Of a stretch of 64,000 nucleotides of DNA, positions 38,840 through 47,687 are shown piece by piece. The stretch comes from WRGT01 sp964450405 (GTDB lineage Bacteria > Spirochaetota > UBA4802 > UBA5550): positions 1 through 64,000 of the forward strand of contig CAYVCQ010000015.1 in assembly GCA_964450405.1 (NCBI GenBank). The letters are read 5' to 3'. The notes beneath the pieces are model-generated. The model was not told the origin of the DNA. It made no database searches and saw only the letters and a list, made by a program, of their open reading frames with translations. Made by a program: the position numbers and the translations under genes. Numbering within the stretch: the first letter of the stretch is position 1; each line of letters begins with the position of its first letter.

Positions 38840-39226
38840 AGGTTACTAATATCATCCCGGTCATTCTATCAAAATAAGAACCAAGAGGTGTAAAAGACCT
38901 CTTTAATAGAATTCATTATTATTGTGTAATAAAAAAAATCAACGAATTATTATACAGTTATTACTTAATGAACAATATAATACAACTTTCTGTTTTTTTT
39001 ATTTTAAATATTACACAGATTAATCCGTCCTAGATTTGCATTTGTGAATGTAAATACTTGAAATGTTATACAGTCAAAACTTCTTATTTCCAGCTAGTCT
39101 TAAATAAAGACATCTGCTATTGAGATGACGATTTTAATATAATGTGTATATATGTTGCAGACCGTCCGGACTGTATATTTTTTCAGCGGTTTGATTTTAT
39201 GATGTTTTATTCTTCCAGGAGGGAGT
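38840..39226. other. AT-rich divergent intergenic region
   Basis: About 390 AT-rich bases between the kinase and lipase genes, which diverge. No gene or repeat is recognised. Promoters for both are expected here. GGAGGGAG precedes the lipase start. Confidence 0.5.
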
Positions 39227-40885
39227 ATGAAAAAGGGAACTCTTCTTTTAAATCTGATACTGGCTTTTGTTACTGTTGTATTCGTTTCGTGCGAAAATGC
39301 AGGTGATTCACCAAAAAGCTTCAGTAATTTTGATCAGGCTGCCCAGGAGCTGGATTCCCCCGCAACAGGCCCGGAAAATGCTGTTGATATTACTCAATTC
39401 AGCGATGCTTCAGTGAATGCAGCAATCAGCTCAAACTCAGTTGCCGCTACGGCTTTCCAGAGTTCCATTGCCAACGGTGCTGTTAATGTAGAGGTTAACA
39501 CTCCGGTTACTATAACTTTTAATTCTGACATTAATGCAAACTCTGTAAATGTTAATAAAGTATATTTAAAGGATTCTGCCGGTAAAATCCTTTATGATCG
39601 TATTGTTCTCGATGGAAATATAATAACCATTATTCCTCAGATAAGACTGCAGCCTAATGCAACATATACTGCTGTTTTCAGCGGACTTACTGATATCAGC
39701 GGAAATGCCATAGATACAATAAGCATAAGTTTTACAAATAGAGATCTTGATTACGGACTGTATTTTTTCGGAAAATTCGGCTTGTCTGAAAAATATTTTC
39801 CCGGCGTAGAGAACGCATTTTATAATCCGGATATACAGACAGTTATTTTTTCTCACGGATGGCAGGCTGATTCAGTTGGAAAGGTTGACCCATATGGAAG
39901 ACCAGGGTATAGTCATGAAATTTTCTACTGGACCGAAGATAGTTTTGACGGTCAGAAAGCATATAATGGTCTTAAGAAGTGGACCAATCACAGCTGGATA
40001 GATAAAGGATGGAATACAGGAATAGTTTACTGGAACCAGTTTGCCGATGAACCGGCATTATCAACGGGGAATATTCTCGGTGTTCCGGCAGCTGAAGAAA
40101 AAATCTGGAGCTTTAACGGTACAAGAGGAAACAGATACAGAATTCTTGATGCTCAGGGTAACAAAGTATATAAAAATTTCAACGGTATTGTTCAGTTTAA
40201 TGGAAGTCAGGTAACAGTGAAGAGTGTTGGTGAAATTCTGAGATTATATGTGCTTGATGCTCTTTCTCAAAATACATCAGGTAATATCCGCCTTGTGGGT
40301 CATTCTCTTGGAAATCAGGTTGTAAATTATCTTGCAAAGGAATGTAAAACTAAAGGTATTAAAATTAACCGTATTGCTCTTCTTGATCCTGCATGGATGA
40401 GCGGTGCAAAGTTTTTTTTCCCCAACGACGGTTATGGGACATGGACCGGTGAAAGATGCCGTAATTATCTGAAAGAGATGATAAGTGCATGGCCGGATTT
40501 TTCACTTGAATTATATCATACAACATTGATTAATGAATCAATTGCAACACTTGCCGACAGTAACGACGAACTTCAGAGAATCGGTTGTAATGTTAATAAC
40601 GCACCATGGTATTACTCTGCTGTGCAGCTTGCAGGTAAACATATCTCAATCCGTCATTCATATTTCTGGAGTATGGAATCCAATCCTCCGATAGAATGCA
40701 CAATCAAATGGGTATGGTTTCAGTTAAAACGTTTTGCAACAGGTTACGACGGTCCGGCTGCTTCTACCTCAACTTCACGTATTCATGGCATGATGGGTGC
40801 TACATATGAATGGACACAGGTAGAGGGACGTTATACTCCGGATCCATCCGATGACTGGTTTGAAAGAAAAGCTAATTCGCATTGA
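39227..40885 (+). CDS. Lipoprotein with Ig-like domain and lipase-like alpha/beta hydrolase
   Basis: The protein has 552 residues. The signal ends at a relaxed lipobox FVSC (residues 19-22). Residues 75-165 form one Big_5 Ig-like domain (VNTPVTITFNSDINANSVNVN). From about 200 an alpha/beta hydrolase starts: an oxyanion-type strand TVIFSHGWQ, the nucleophile elbow GHSLG with Ser360, and LLDPAW as a likely acid segment. The fold suggests an extracellular lipase or esterase. The acting histidine may be in the TTLINES or GKHISIRHSYFW region. It is a single gene with a strong terminator. Confidence 0.85.
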   Translation: MKKGTLLLNLILAFVTVVFVSCENAGDSPKSFSNFDQAAQELDSPATGPENAVDITQFSDASVNAAISSNSVAATAFQSSIANGAVNVEVNTPVTITFNSDINANSVNVNKVYLKDSAGKILYDRIVLDGNIITIIPQIRLQPNATYTAVFSGLTDISGNAIDTISISFTNRDLDYGLYFFGKFGLSEKYFPGVENAFYNPDIQTVIFSHGWQADSVGKVDPYGRPGYSHEIFYWTEDSFDGQKAYNGLKKWTNHSWIDKGWNTGIVYWNQFADEPALSTGNILGVPAAEEKIWSFNGTRGNRYRILDAQGNKVYKNFNGIVQFNGSQVTVKSVGEILRLYVLDALSQNTSGNIRLVGHSLGNQVVNYLAKECKTKGIKINRIALLDPAWMSGAKFFFPNDGYGTWTGERCRNYLKEMISAWPDFSLELYHTTLINESIATLADSNDELQRIGCNVNNAPWYYSAVQLAGKHISIRHSYFWSMESNPPIECTIKWVWFQLKRFATGYDGPAASTSTSRIHGMMGATYEWTQVEGRYTPDPSDDWFERKANSH

Positions 40886-40913
40886 AATAAGATGATAGCT
40901 GCAATATACAGGA

Positions 40914-40939
40914 GGCCGGTTTTTAAACCGGCCTTTTTT
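40914..40939 (+). terminator. Rho-independent terminator of the lipase gene
   Basis: GGCCGGTTT/AAACCGGCC stem followed by TTTTTT, 28 bases after the stop codon. The 40886-41196 gap holds nothing else. Confidence 0.9.
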
Positions 40940-41196
40940 GCGTTACTGGAGCTTTTGATGAAATCTACAGTACCGGCGCGGGGAGCTGCAAAGTTACGGA
41001 TATGAGCAAAATTTTGTAGAATCAGTTCAAAAAGGTGAAACTGCAGGTTAAGTCTATTATTTATGAGATAGATCATTGAGCCCATCGTGAGGCGGGACCC
41101 TGAGCAAGTTTAAAAATAAGAGAGTTTATCGTATAATGTTATTGACTTCCTTTTTTTTAATTATATTTATATTTTAAAAATACAGGCTGATATCAA

Positions 41197-41625
41197 ATGG
41201 AAACTGAAAAAATAATTAAAATACTTTCTAAAAATAGCAGAATATTGAATAACCTTGATGAACATGAAATTCTTGATGTTTTAAAATTCTGTGTCACAAA
41301 AACCTGTATTGATAAAGAAGTTGTCTTCAAAGAAGGTTCCAGGGGTAATGAACTTTTTATAATAGTCTCCGGATCGGTAATTATTAAAAAATCAGGGAAA
41401 GTCATAGACGTAATCAGGTCAGGGGAGTGCTTCGGGGAAATGGCTGCATGGAGTGATGAATTGCGCTCTGCGACAGCTGAATCAGACGGAAATTTACTGC
41501 TGCTTGCAGTGGTATTGGATAAATTTGACTTTGTTTCAAAGGAGCTTCAGATTAAACTTCTTAAAAATATTTTAGCAGTTGTCTCGGCAAGGCTCACAAG
41601 GCGGATTGAAGATCTTGCGCATTAA
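41197..41625 (+). CDS. Cyclic-nucleotide-binding domain protein
   Basis: The protein has 142 residues and is made of a single cNMP-binding domain. FKEGSRGNELFIIVSGSVII is the beta-roll start and GECFGEMAAWSDELRSATAESD is the phosphate-binding cassette, close to the GE...R.A pattern of Crp-type sensors. There is no DNA-binding domain. It may pass a cAMP-like signal to a partner protein. It stands alone. Confidence 0.87.
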   Translation: METEKIIKILSKNSRILNNLDEHEILDVLKFCVTKTCIDKEVVFKEGSRGNELFIIVSGSVIIKKSGKVIDVIRSGECFGEMAAWSDELRSATAESDGNLLLLAVVLDKFDFVSKELQIKLLKNILAVVSARLTRRIEDLAH

Positions 41626-41791
41626 AAAGCGGTTCGCTATATTAAATCGGTGCAGTTTCCCCGATGTCTGTCGTAATAGCCTTCTCTGACCAATTGTTTC
41701 GTTACATAGCTGTGGTTTTTTTTTGATTCATTTATGGAGCGAGAATAGTTTTCCGGTAGTTCTTTATAGTTGTTTTCGAGAAAGCCCTGAT

Positions 41792-41850
41792 ATAATCAGA
41801 GCTAAATTTGCGCCTGGCGGGAGTCGAACCTGAGACGCACGGATTCGAAG
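41792..41850 (-). repeat. 59-bp copy of the tRNA-Arg 3' half (distal attachment site)
   Basis: This matches 43319-43377 at 57 of 59 positions, covering the 3' half of the tRNA-Arg gene and its downstream flank, in the same orientation. A partial tRNA copy at the far end of a segment is the usual trace of integration into a tRNA gene. 41626-41791 shows nothing else. Confidence 0.8.
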
Positions 41851-42265
41851 ATTGATCTATAAAAAATACTACTGTTTATCTACGTTTATTGCTGTGTATA
41901 TACGTGTTTATATTATAGAAGAAAGTCAAGATTTTGTTGCTTGTTGTATCTTATTGTTTACCTGTGTTTATTCAAATTTCTCACTTTTTTCTCACCTCTA
42001 AAAACAAACAGTGTGTTATGCGATTCGTGGATTGGATGGATAAAACAAGGTTATTTCAGTTATTTGCTAATAAAGAATTATGTATTTTTTATGAGCTAAT
42101 TATTATAACTTTATTGATGCAAACCTGATTATATGAGTCATAGTAAAATAAAATTAGCTGTTATATAAAGTTTCTAATTCCGCCAATTTAAATATGTAAA
42201 AGCTTGACAGTTCGGTTTCTAAGTGCTAATTATTAAACAGTATATAGATTCATGAGGCATATAGT
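41851..42265. other. AT-rich island segment upstream of the toxin-antitoxin genes
   Basis: No credible gene is seen. A TTGACA at 42204-42209 with an extended TGCTAATTA 15-23 bases later is a weak promoter candidate for the antitoxin gene. Confidence 0.4.
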
Positions 42266-42571
42266 ATGAATAATAAAACATTGACCCTTAATTCAGCTCT
42301 CGAAATACTCCGTAAGAATAAGACTGGATTTGAAGAAAAATATGGTATCACTGAAATCGGTATATTCGGTTCAGTAGCCCGGGGAGAAGCCGGAGAAGGA
42401 AGTGATGTTGACATAGTGGTCAAGATGAAAAAACCTGATCTTTTTTTTATGGTACATATCAAAGAAGAATTGGAAGAAGAATATGAAACCAGCGTTGATG
42501 TTATTCATTATAGAGAGAAGATGAACTCATTTCTAAAGAATCGGATCGATAGGGATGCTGTTTATGTATGA
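42266..42571 (+). CDS. mntA: MntA-like nucleotidyltransferase antitoxin
   Basis: The protein has 101 residues. The minimal nucleotidyltransferase signature is complete: GSVARG (residues 35-40) and DVD (D47, D49). In MntA-HepT pairs this enzyme adds AMP to the HEPN toxin and blocks it. The gene overlaps the following HepT sequence by eight bases. It is intact although the toxin is broken. It lies in the small island next to tRNA-Arg. Confidence 0.85.
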   Translation: MNNKTLTLNSALEILRKNKTGFEEKYGITEIGIFGSVARGEAGEGSDVDIVVKMKKPDLFFMVHIKEELEEEYETSVDVIHYREKMNSFLKNRIDRDAVYV

Positions 42572-42932
42572 TAAGGATCTTATCAAAGAGGTTCTTTCGC
42601 AAATACTTACTGCAACCAGACGGATAGAGAGAAGGTCATCATCAATCAGCAAGCCTGATGATTTTATTTCTTCAGATGAAGGGATAGATAAACTCGATGC
42701 GATAAGTATGATGCTGATTGCCATCGGTTAAAGCCTGAAGTATATTGATAAACTTACAAATAAATCATTACTTATTTTATAACCTGATATAGATTGGACC
42801 GGAGCTAAAGGAGTGCGTGATATTTTAAGTCATCATTATTTTGATATTAATGCAGATGTGGTATTCACAATTTGTAAAGAACATATTCCTAAGCTTTCAG
42901 GTGTAATAAAACAGATGATAAATGATGTGTGA
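42564..42932 (+). pseudogene. hepT: HepT-like HEPN toxin, broken by two stop codons
   Basis: A frame of 123 codons reads as a HepT (DUF86) protein from start to end, with the HEPN motif RDILSHHY (RxxxxHxY) intact. It is interrupted by TAA at 42729-42731 (expected Glu in IGESLK) and TAA at 42780-42782 (expected Tyr before PDIDW). Both are one base from a sense codon. The toxin is therefore not made as a full protein. Confidence 0.85.
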
Positions 42933-43050
42933 GGATAGAATAAGAGATTGGGTGGTTATTGCAGACTTTAATTCTGAATACATGAAATTCTATTTTCGCT
43001 ATTTATTGAATTCATGCTCAGGATGATACTGGATGCAATAGATATTTTTT

Positions 43051-43167
43051 TTTACCCCCGAAGATGCCCCCTATGCTACCCCCGAAGTCAGAAAATTGCT
43101 TCGTGTATTGAGTGGAGAAATGACAAGAAAACAGATCCAGGAAAAACCCGTATTAAAGAGAATATAA
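43051..43167 (+). pseudogene. C-terminal remnant of an AlbA/Fic-associated winged-helix protein
   Basis: The frame TPEDAPYATPEVRKLLRVLSG, followed by EMTRKQIQEK, resembles the TPQVTPQV-type tail of AlbA_2 ATP-binding and Fic-family proteins, which continue into LGLKDRKHF. The upstream part of such a gene is absent and the tail stops at 43167. It is taken as debris of the island. Confidence 0.5.
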
Positions 43168-43335
43168 TTTACAATAATTAGTAAATTATATTATTTAAAC
43201 CACAACACTGATTACTATCTGCATGTATTAATTAAATATTTATCCTTTGTTTTATGCATATAATTTAAAAACAATACGGATTATATCTAAGTCAACGAGT
43301 AATACTAATAGTTTCAAAATAATCAGAGCTAAATT

Positions 43336-43408
43336 TGCGCCTGGCAGGAGTCGAACCTGCGACGCACGGATTCGAAGTCCGACGCTCTATCCACTGAGCT
43401 ACAGGCGC
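43336..43408 (-). tRNA. tRNA-Arg (anticodon TCG)
   Basis: The 73-nt minus-strand sequence folds into a full cloverleaf: acceptor GCGCCTG/CAGGCGC, D-arm GCTC/GAGC, anticodon stem with loop CTTCGAA, and T-arm GCAGG-TTCGACT-CCTGC. CCA is not encoded. Its 3' half is duplicated at 41792-41850, marking it as the integration site of the small island. Confidence 0.95.
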
Positions 43409-43488
43409 ATATATAAACTTTTTATTTTTGAACTGGAAAGTTGTCAACACAATAAATATAAACAGATAAGGACAATCCCGGGATTGTC

Positions 43489-44280
43489 TTACTCTGCAGG
43501 GAAAACTTTTATAAATCTATCCTTCATGTCTGCATACTTGTTATCATGAAGGGTAAACAGCTTATGGTTACCTTTTGTCACAAGATTAATAAATCTCATA
43601 TTATTACTGTGATTTACTCCTGAACCGTTTCCGATATTCCTGGTAATATTATCTACTAGATAAATCTCGTCCCCGGTAAAACAGTACCTGTCTTCGCCTT
43701 GGTTGAAAAACACAACAGATGAGCCCTTCGTATGTCCTCCGAATTTCTGCACAGTGAATATATCGTAAAGAACCATACTTTCATCAAAGACTGTTACTTT
43801 CAGATTGCCATTTAAAAACTTCTTCACATCACTAAGACTGTTGCCTTTACGGAGTGTATCAAGCTCATCTTTATTGATGATAAATCTGGCATTTTTAAAA
43901 CGATGAGCATTGCCGATATGATCGAAATGAGAATGAGTTATAATTACATCAGTGATCTGTTCGGCATCGATTCCATTATCTTTAAGTATGGAAAGCGGAT
44001 CTTTGAAATCTCTTATCCCGAAAGATTTTGCTATTTGCGTATCGTTAAATCCTGTATCTATAAGTATTTTCCTGTCGCCATACTCTATATAGTAGAACAT
44101 CCAGCTGAATGGAACCGTTCCGCCGGATTTGTCTCCATAGAAAACAAATTTTTTCTGAAAGAGCGAGCTTCCGTAGCGGACAGCATAAATCTTTAAATTA
44201 ACACCGCCGCTGGTACATTCAGTACTCACGGCGGTCATAATTGCAAAAGAGAATAGCAGCTTAACGAATCTGTTAATCAT
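43489..44280 (-). CDS. Exported metallo-beta-lactamase-fold hydrolase
   Basis: The protein has 263 residues with an N-terminal hydrophobic segment that may be a signal or lipoprotein signal (STEC). The zinc ligands are in HSHFDHIGN, GGHTKGS, TGDE and LHD, the pattern of the glyoxalase-II/lactonase branch of the superfamily. Activity could be a lactonase or other ester or amide hydrolase. The start overlaps the stop of the preceding membrane-protein gene by one base, so the two are coupled. Confidence 0.85.
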   Translation of the reverse strand: MINRFVKLLFSFAIMTAVSTECTSGGVNLKIYAVRYGSSLFQKKFVFYGDKSGGTVPFSWMFYYIEYGDRKILIDTGFNDTQIAKSFGIRDFKDPLSILKDNGIDAEQITDVIITHSHFDHIGNAHRFKNARFIINKDELDTLRKGNSLSDVKKFLNGNLKVTVFDESMVLYDIFTVQKFGGHTKGSSVVFFNQGEDRYCFTGDEIYLVDNITRNIGNGSGVNHSNNMRFINLVTKGNHKLFTLHDNKYADMKDRFIKVFPAE

Positions 44281-47042
44281 TATGCTGCTTTTTTAATTAC
44301 TATGAATAGTAGAATCGCTGCAACATATGTAATGAATCCCAGCATAAGCGTGTAGCCCATTCCGTAGGATACGTTCAGGAATATCGAGAGAGAAACACCG
44401 ACAGTTGCAAGCACTCCGTTTACTCCGAACATCAATGTTGCGTACTCGTTAGATACATCCTGCTTAACCTGCTCCATCGCGTGAGGGAAGGGCATACCCA
44501 TTAGAAATGCAAGAGGGAATATCAGTCCCGATGCTATAAAAAGTTTGGAGGTAAAACTGAATTTTGCAAACAACTGGAATACATCTCCGATAAAGAAAGA
44601 CTGGAAAAGGATCAGCAGAGGTATAATACATATGCATATAACAAGTGTTCTTTTGCTGAAGTTTCTGCTGAAAAAACTTCCAAGACCGCTGAACAGAAGC
44701 AATCCTCCGAATATTACGATTGTGGAGTAAATTGGAGATCCGATAAAATTCTGGTATTTCTGCATAAGAACAATCTCGACAAGCATAAAACCAAAACCGA
44801 GAAGACCGAAAAAGACTGTATGTCCCACAAGTCTGAATCTCTGTGATCCGTATTTGAAGACTGCAAGGAGGAGTACAGGTATCAACATTACTGCAGCTAT
44901 TTTTAAAATGATGTCGAGGAAGTCGCGAACCTCTTTTTTGTTTTTATAGATATTAAATGGGTACGGATTGTTATCTGTTACAGGAGATAGGTCCAGTTCG
45001 TATGGGAAGTTCACCTTATCGAGTATAGATTCTAAGCGCACATTATCAGCATTTGTCATTGTTTTGCTGAGAATATAATATTTGCTGTAAGTTGTGCTGT
45101 ATCTGTATTTATTTTCAAAAAACTTTTTATCTTCAGGATTTTCAATTTTTGCAAGAATATCTGATTCATACTCCTGCTTTGAGATTCCATCGGGATAATC
45201 TTTCTGATAGTAGATAGCCGGCTCAGCTCTGAAATATCTTTCAAATGCATGTCCCGTCTTCATTCTCGGATGGAGGAATATTTCAGATCCGTATTTCGGT
45301 GCTATTACACTGTGATAAGCCGCAAATTTAGAGAGCTCCTTATCTGTAAATGGAACTTTTTTAATAAGTATGGTTTGAAACTGTTTCGATGTTCCCCAGA
45401 AGTCCCATGCATATATGATAATATTTTCATCGGGATTCTTAATGCCGACTTCTTTCATAGACTGCTTCAGAGTGTTAAGGAATTTATAGAATGACAATCT
45501 TGCTCTCTTGGTTTCAATAATCTCTTCGTAAACAACCATACCTTTGTCTGTAAGTTTGTTCAGCATCATCTTTGTCGCTTCAACTGTGTGAAGATACTCA
45601 GGAGCAAGGGTCGCGATTGACGGATACTCGTAATGAAGGTTCATCAGAGTTATCATGTCGTATGTTTCATTGTTGCTTGAGAGGAAATATCTTCCCTCTG
45701 CATGATAAGCGTCAAGTCCCTTGTAGGGATAGTTTCCGAAAACAGAGAAATATCCCTCCTTGTTATTCTCCATCATGATGTTCATAATAACCGGAGAAAA
45801 CTCAACTCCGCTGACTTTTGCATTCTCCTGTCTTTTGGCAGACTTCACAATGCCGTCGTATGAGAGACCTATAATAAATATTTTCGGATTATCAATTTGC
45901 GGAACACGCGGATCGTATATGGTACCGTTTCCTTTGTCTACAGTATCCAGAGGGATACCATTTGTGCAGAAAAATATATTATTGTTATCCACTGCAAAAA
46001 GATCAATCTTACCCATTAAATCGTCACCTGAAAAAATGAGTTTCCAGTTGGCATATTTCATATGGCTTGCCCATGTTTTTCTGCCGTCTATCTTATTCTT
46101 CTCATCAGGTTTTATGTTGTAGTTAATATCAATTGCATTTGTCAGCCCGTATTTTGCAAATCCGGTGTTTTTAAGTAAGCTGCATTTTTCAGCATCTATG
46201 ATGTGTGTGTATCCTATGTCGTTGAGTATGTATTTGGCTCTCATCTTATCATAGTATGCGTCACTGACTACATACTTGTCGCCGGTGAGGGTAAATTTGG
46301 ATATCATAAAGTCTTTATCAAATTTGCTTTTAATAGTGGGGAGTATCTTCTGTTCGAATTCTGTTTTTGTAAATTCTGACGGGAGCTTCAGGTTTTCTTT
46401 AAGAATAAATCCCACTCCGAAAATCAGCGGTATAGATATCGCTGCAGCAAGGATTTTCAGGAAAATATTTCTATATCCTATTACCAGCGTGAGGATAAAT
46501 ACAGCAGGTATAAACATAAGAACAATAAGTGAATTTTCTGATTTAATTGTGCTGACGCTAATGATCGGGAATATTACCCCGGCTGCAGATGCTGCAAGGT
46601 TGGTGAAATATATCTTGTTGGAATTTCCTCTTGTAAAGAGAAGGGACACTATAACTGCTCCGAAGAAAAAAGGAAGTACTAGGAAATACGGATATCCGTA
46701 TTCGCCAATCCGGATGATGTTATAATACGATAGAGGAATAGATGCAATGAACAGCAGTGCAGCGATCATCATTACCGCATATCCGCGGATTCTGGCCAGA
46801 TAAAAGCTTAAAAAGCCGCCGGCTGCAATACCGATCATTGCAATTGAGATTACAAATGTAGCTGTTATATAATTTGTGATAATAAGCAGCTGATGCATGA
46901 AAATTGTTTCAAGCGCCATTATTGAGAATGAGAATAAAAACATGGCAATGTTATTAATTATACTGTCTCTGAGACTTTTGTTTTCTGTCATAATACTCTC
47001 TTTGTTTTCTTTGAATTCGGTGTATTTAAATTTATGTTTCAT
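44280..47042 (-). CDS. Spermidine-synthase-like multispanning membrane protein
   Basis: The protein has 920 residues. The first 220 hold about seven membrane helices. The middle is a soluble domain with a SAM-binding-like segment (PKIFIIGLSYDGIVKSA, then VSGVEFSP), resembling spermidine synthases but with the Gly-rich motif weakened. The last 200 residues hold further helices, including GFGFMLVEIVLMQKY, typical of fused membrane spermidine-synthase-like proteins. Catalysis is uncertain because of the changed motif. A second ATG at 46991 is equally possible as start. It is coupled to the hydrolase gene downstream. Confidence 0.78.
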   Translation of the reverse strand: MKHKFKYTEFKENKESIMTENKSLRDSIINNIAMFLFSFSIMALETIFMHQLLIITNYITATFVISIAMIGIAAGGFLSFYLARIRGYAVMMIAALLFIASIPLSYYNIIRIGEYGYPYFLVLPFFFGAVIVSLLFTRGNSNKIYFTNLAASAAGVIFPIISVSTIKSENSLIVLMFIPAVFILTLVIGYRNIFLKILAAAISIPLIFGVGFILKENLKLPSEFTKTEFEQKILPTIKSKFDKDFMISKFTLTGDKYVVSDAYYDKMRAKYILNDIGYTHIIDAEKCSLLKNTGFAKYGLTNAIDINYNIKPDEKNKIDGRKTWASHMKYANWKLIFSGDDLMGKIDLFAVDNNNIFFCTNGIPLDTVDKGNGTIYDPRVPQIDNPKIFIIGLSYDGIVKSAKRQENAKVSGVEFSPVIMNIMMENNKEGYFSVFGNYPYKGLDAYHAEGRYFLSSNNETYDMITLMNLHYEYPSIATLAPEYLHTVEATKMMLNKLTDKGMVVYEEIIETKRARLSFYKFLNTLKQSMKEVGIKNPDENIIIYAWDFWGTSKQFQTILIKKVPFTDKELSKFAAYHSVIAPKYGSEIFLHPRMKTGHAFERYFRAEPAIYYQKDYPDGISKQEYESDILAKIENPEDKKFFENKYRYSTTYSKYYILSKTMTNADNVRLESILDKVNFPYELDLSPVTDNNPYPFNIYKNKKEVRDFLDIILKIAAVMLIPVLLLAVFKYGSQRFRLVGHTVFFGLLGFGFMLVEIVLMQKYQNFIGSPIYSTIVIFGGLLLFSGLGSFFSRNFSKRTLVICICIIPLLILFQSFFIGDVFQLFAKFSFTSKLFIASGLIFPLAFLMGMPFPHAMEQVKQDVSNEYATLMFGVNGVLATVGVSLSIFLNVSYGMGYTLMLGFITYVAAILLFIVIKKAA

Positions 47043-47192
47043 TTAGTTTACTTCTTGTGGGCATGAAATCGTGCAAAAGTATAAGCCACTATTTTCAAAG
47101 TCAATTCTTATCACAATAAAAAAATGATATTTAATTAAAAATAATGTTATATAAAGAAGAGGAATGTTTTTTTCAAACCCTGCTATTTTTAA

Positions 47193-47220
47193 TTGACTTT
47201 AACCCTGTGAAGGTTATATA
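47193..47220 (+). promoter_or_regulatory. Promoter of the branched-chain amino-acid binding protein gene
   Basis: TTGACT (47193-47198) and TATATA (47215-47220) with 16 bases between them. If used, transcription starts near 47227 and leaves a leader of about 460 nt. Confidence 0.55.
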
Positions 47221-47299
47221 TAAAATTGAGCGTTAATAATAGAGTCAAATAAGTGAAATTATTGTTTTTTCAAATTTAATCTCTCATTTAGAGGAATCG

Positions 47300-47590
47300 T
47301 TAATAGAGACGCTAAATCCCCGTAAGTCAGCTGCGTCTCTTAAATCATGCAATTAACAGGTTTTTAATGATTTTTTATCCTTATCGAAATAATTTACAGA
47401 TTAAATCGTTACAATAGAGTAATTTCACTTGTAGATGTTTTAAAATGAACAGTTTTAGATAGAAAAAGCGGCATATTCTCTATCTGGTTCGTTGAATCCG
47501 GCGATTAAGGTTTAACGCTGCAGGTCTGATTATAACAGTACTGAAAGTACTGATGTAATAATATAGTAACTGCTTTGAAGCAGGTGGTAA
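47300..47590 (+). promoter_or_regulatory. Structured leader upstream of the binding-protein gene
   Basis: Hairpins are AGAGACGC/GCGTCTCT (47305-47340), CAGTACT-GAA-AGTACTG (47536-47552) and CTGCTT/AAGCAG (47570-47583). No T-run follows the last two and no known riboswitch is recognised. The 47043-47687 region has no gene. Confidence 0.4.
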
Positions 47591-47687
47591 TTCTTTTCTC
47601 CGTTGTGATGCTGGCTGCGGTGAAGAGAGTTGCCATGGTTTTACAAGCGGCTGCATATAAAACTTTAAAAAATGTAAGGAGTATTGC

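Noticed and set aside
41934..42128. Plus-strand frame of 64 codons in the island
   Set aside because: No ribosome-binding site, no similarity, and hydrophobic composition expected from T-rich DNA.
42729..42782. Recoding of the two in-frame stops in HepT
   Set aside because: Both are TAA, for which no such recoding is known in bacteria. Nonsense mutations explain them.
43247..43549. Plus-strand frame of 100 codons
   Set aside because: It runs antisense through the tRNA-Arg gene and into the hydrolase gene.
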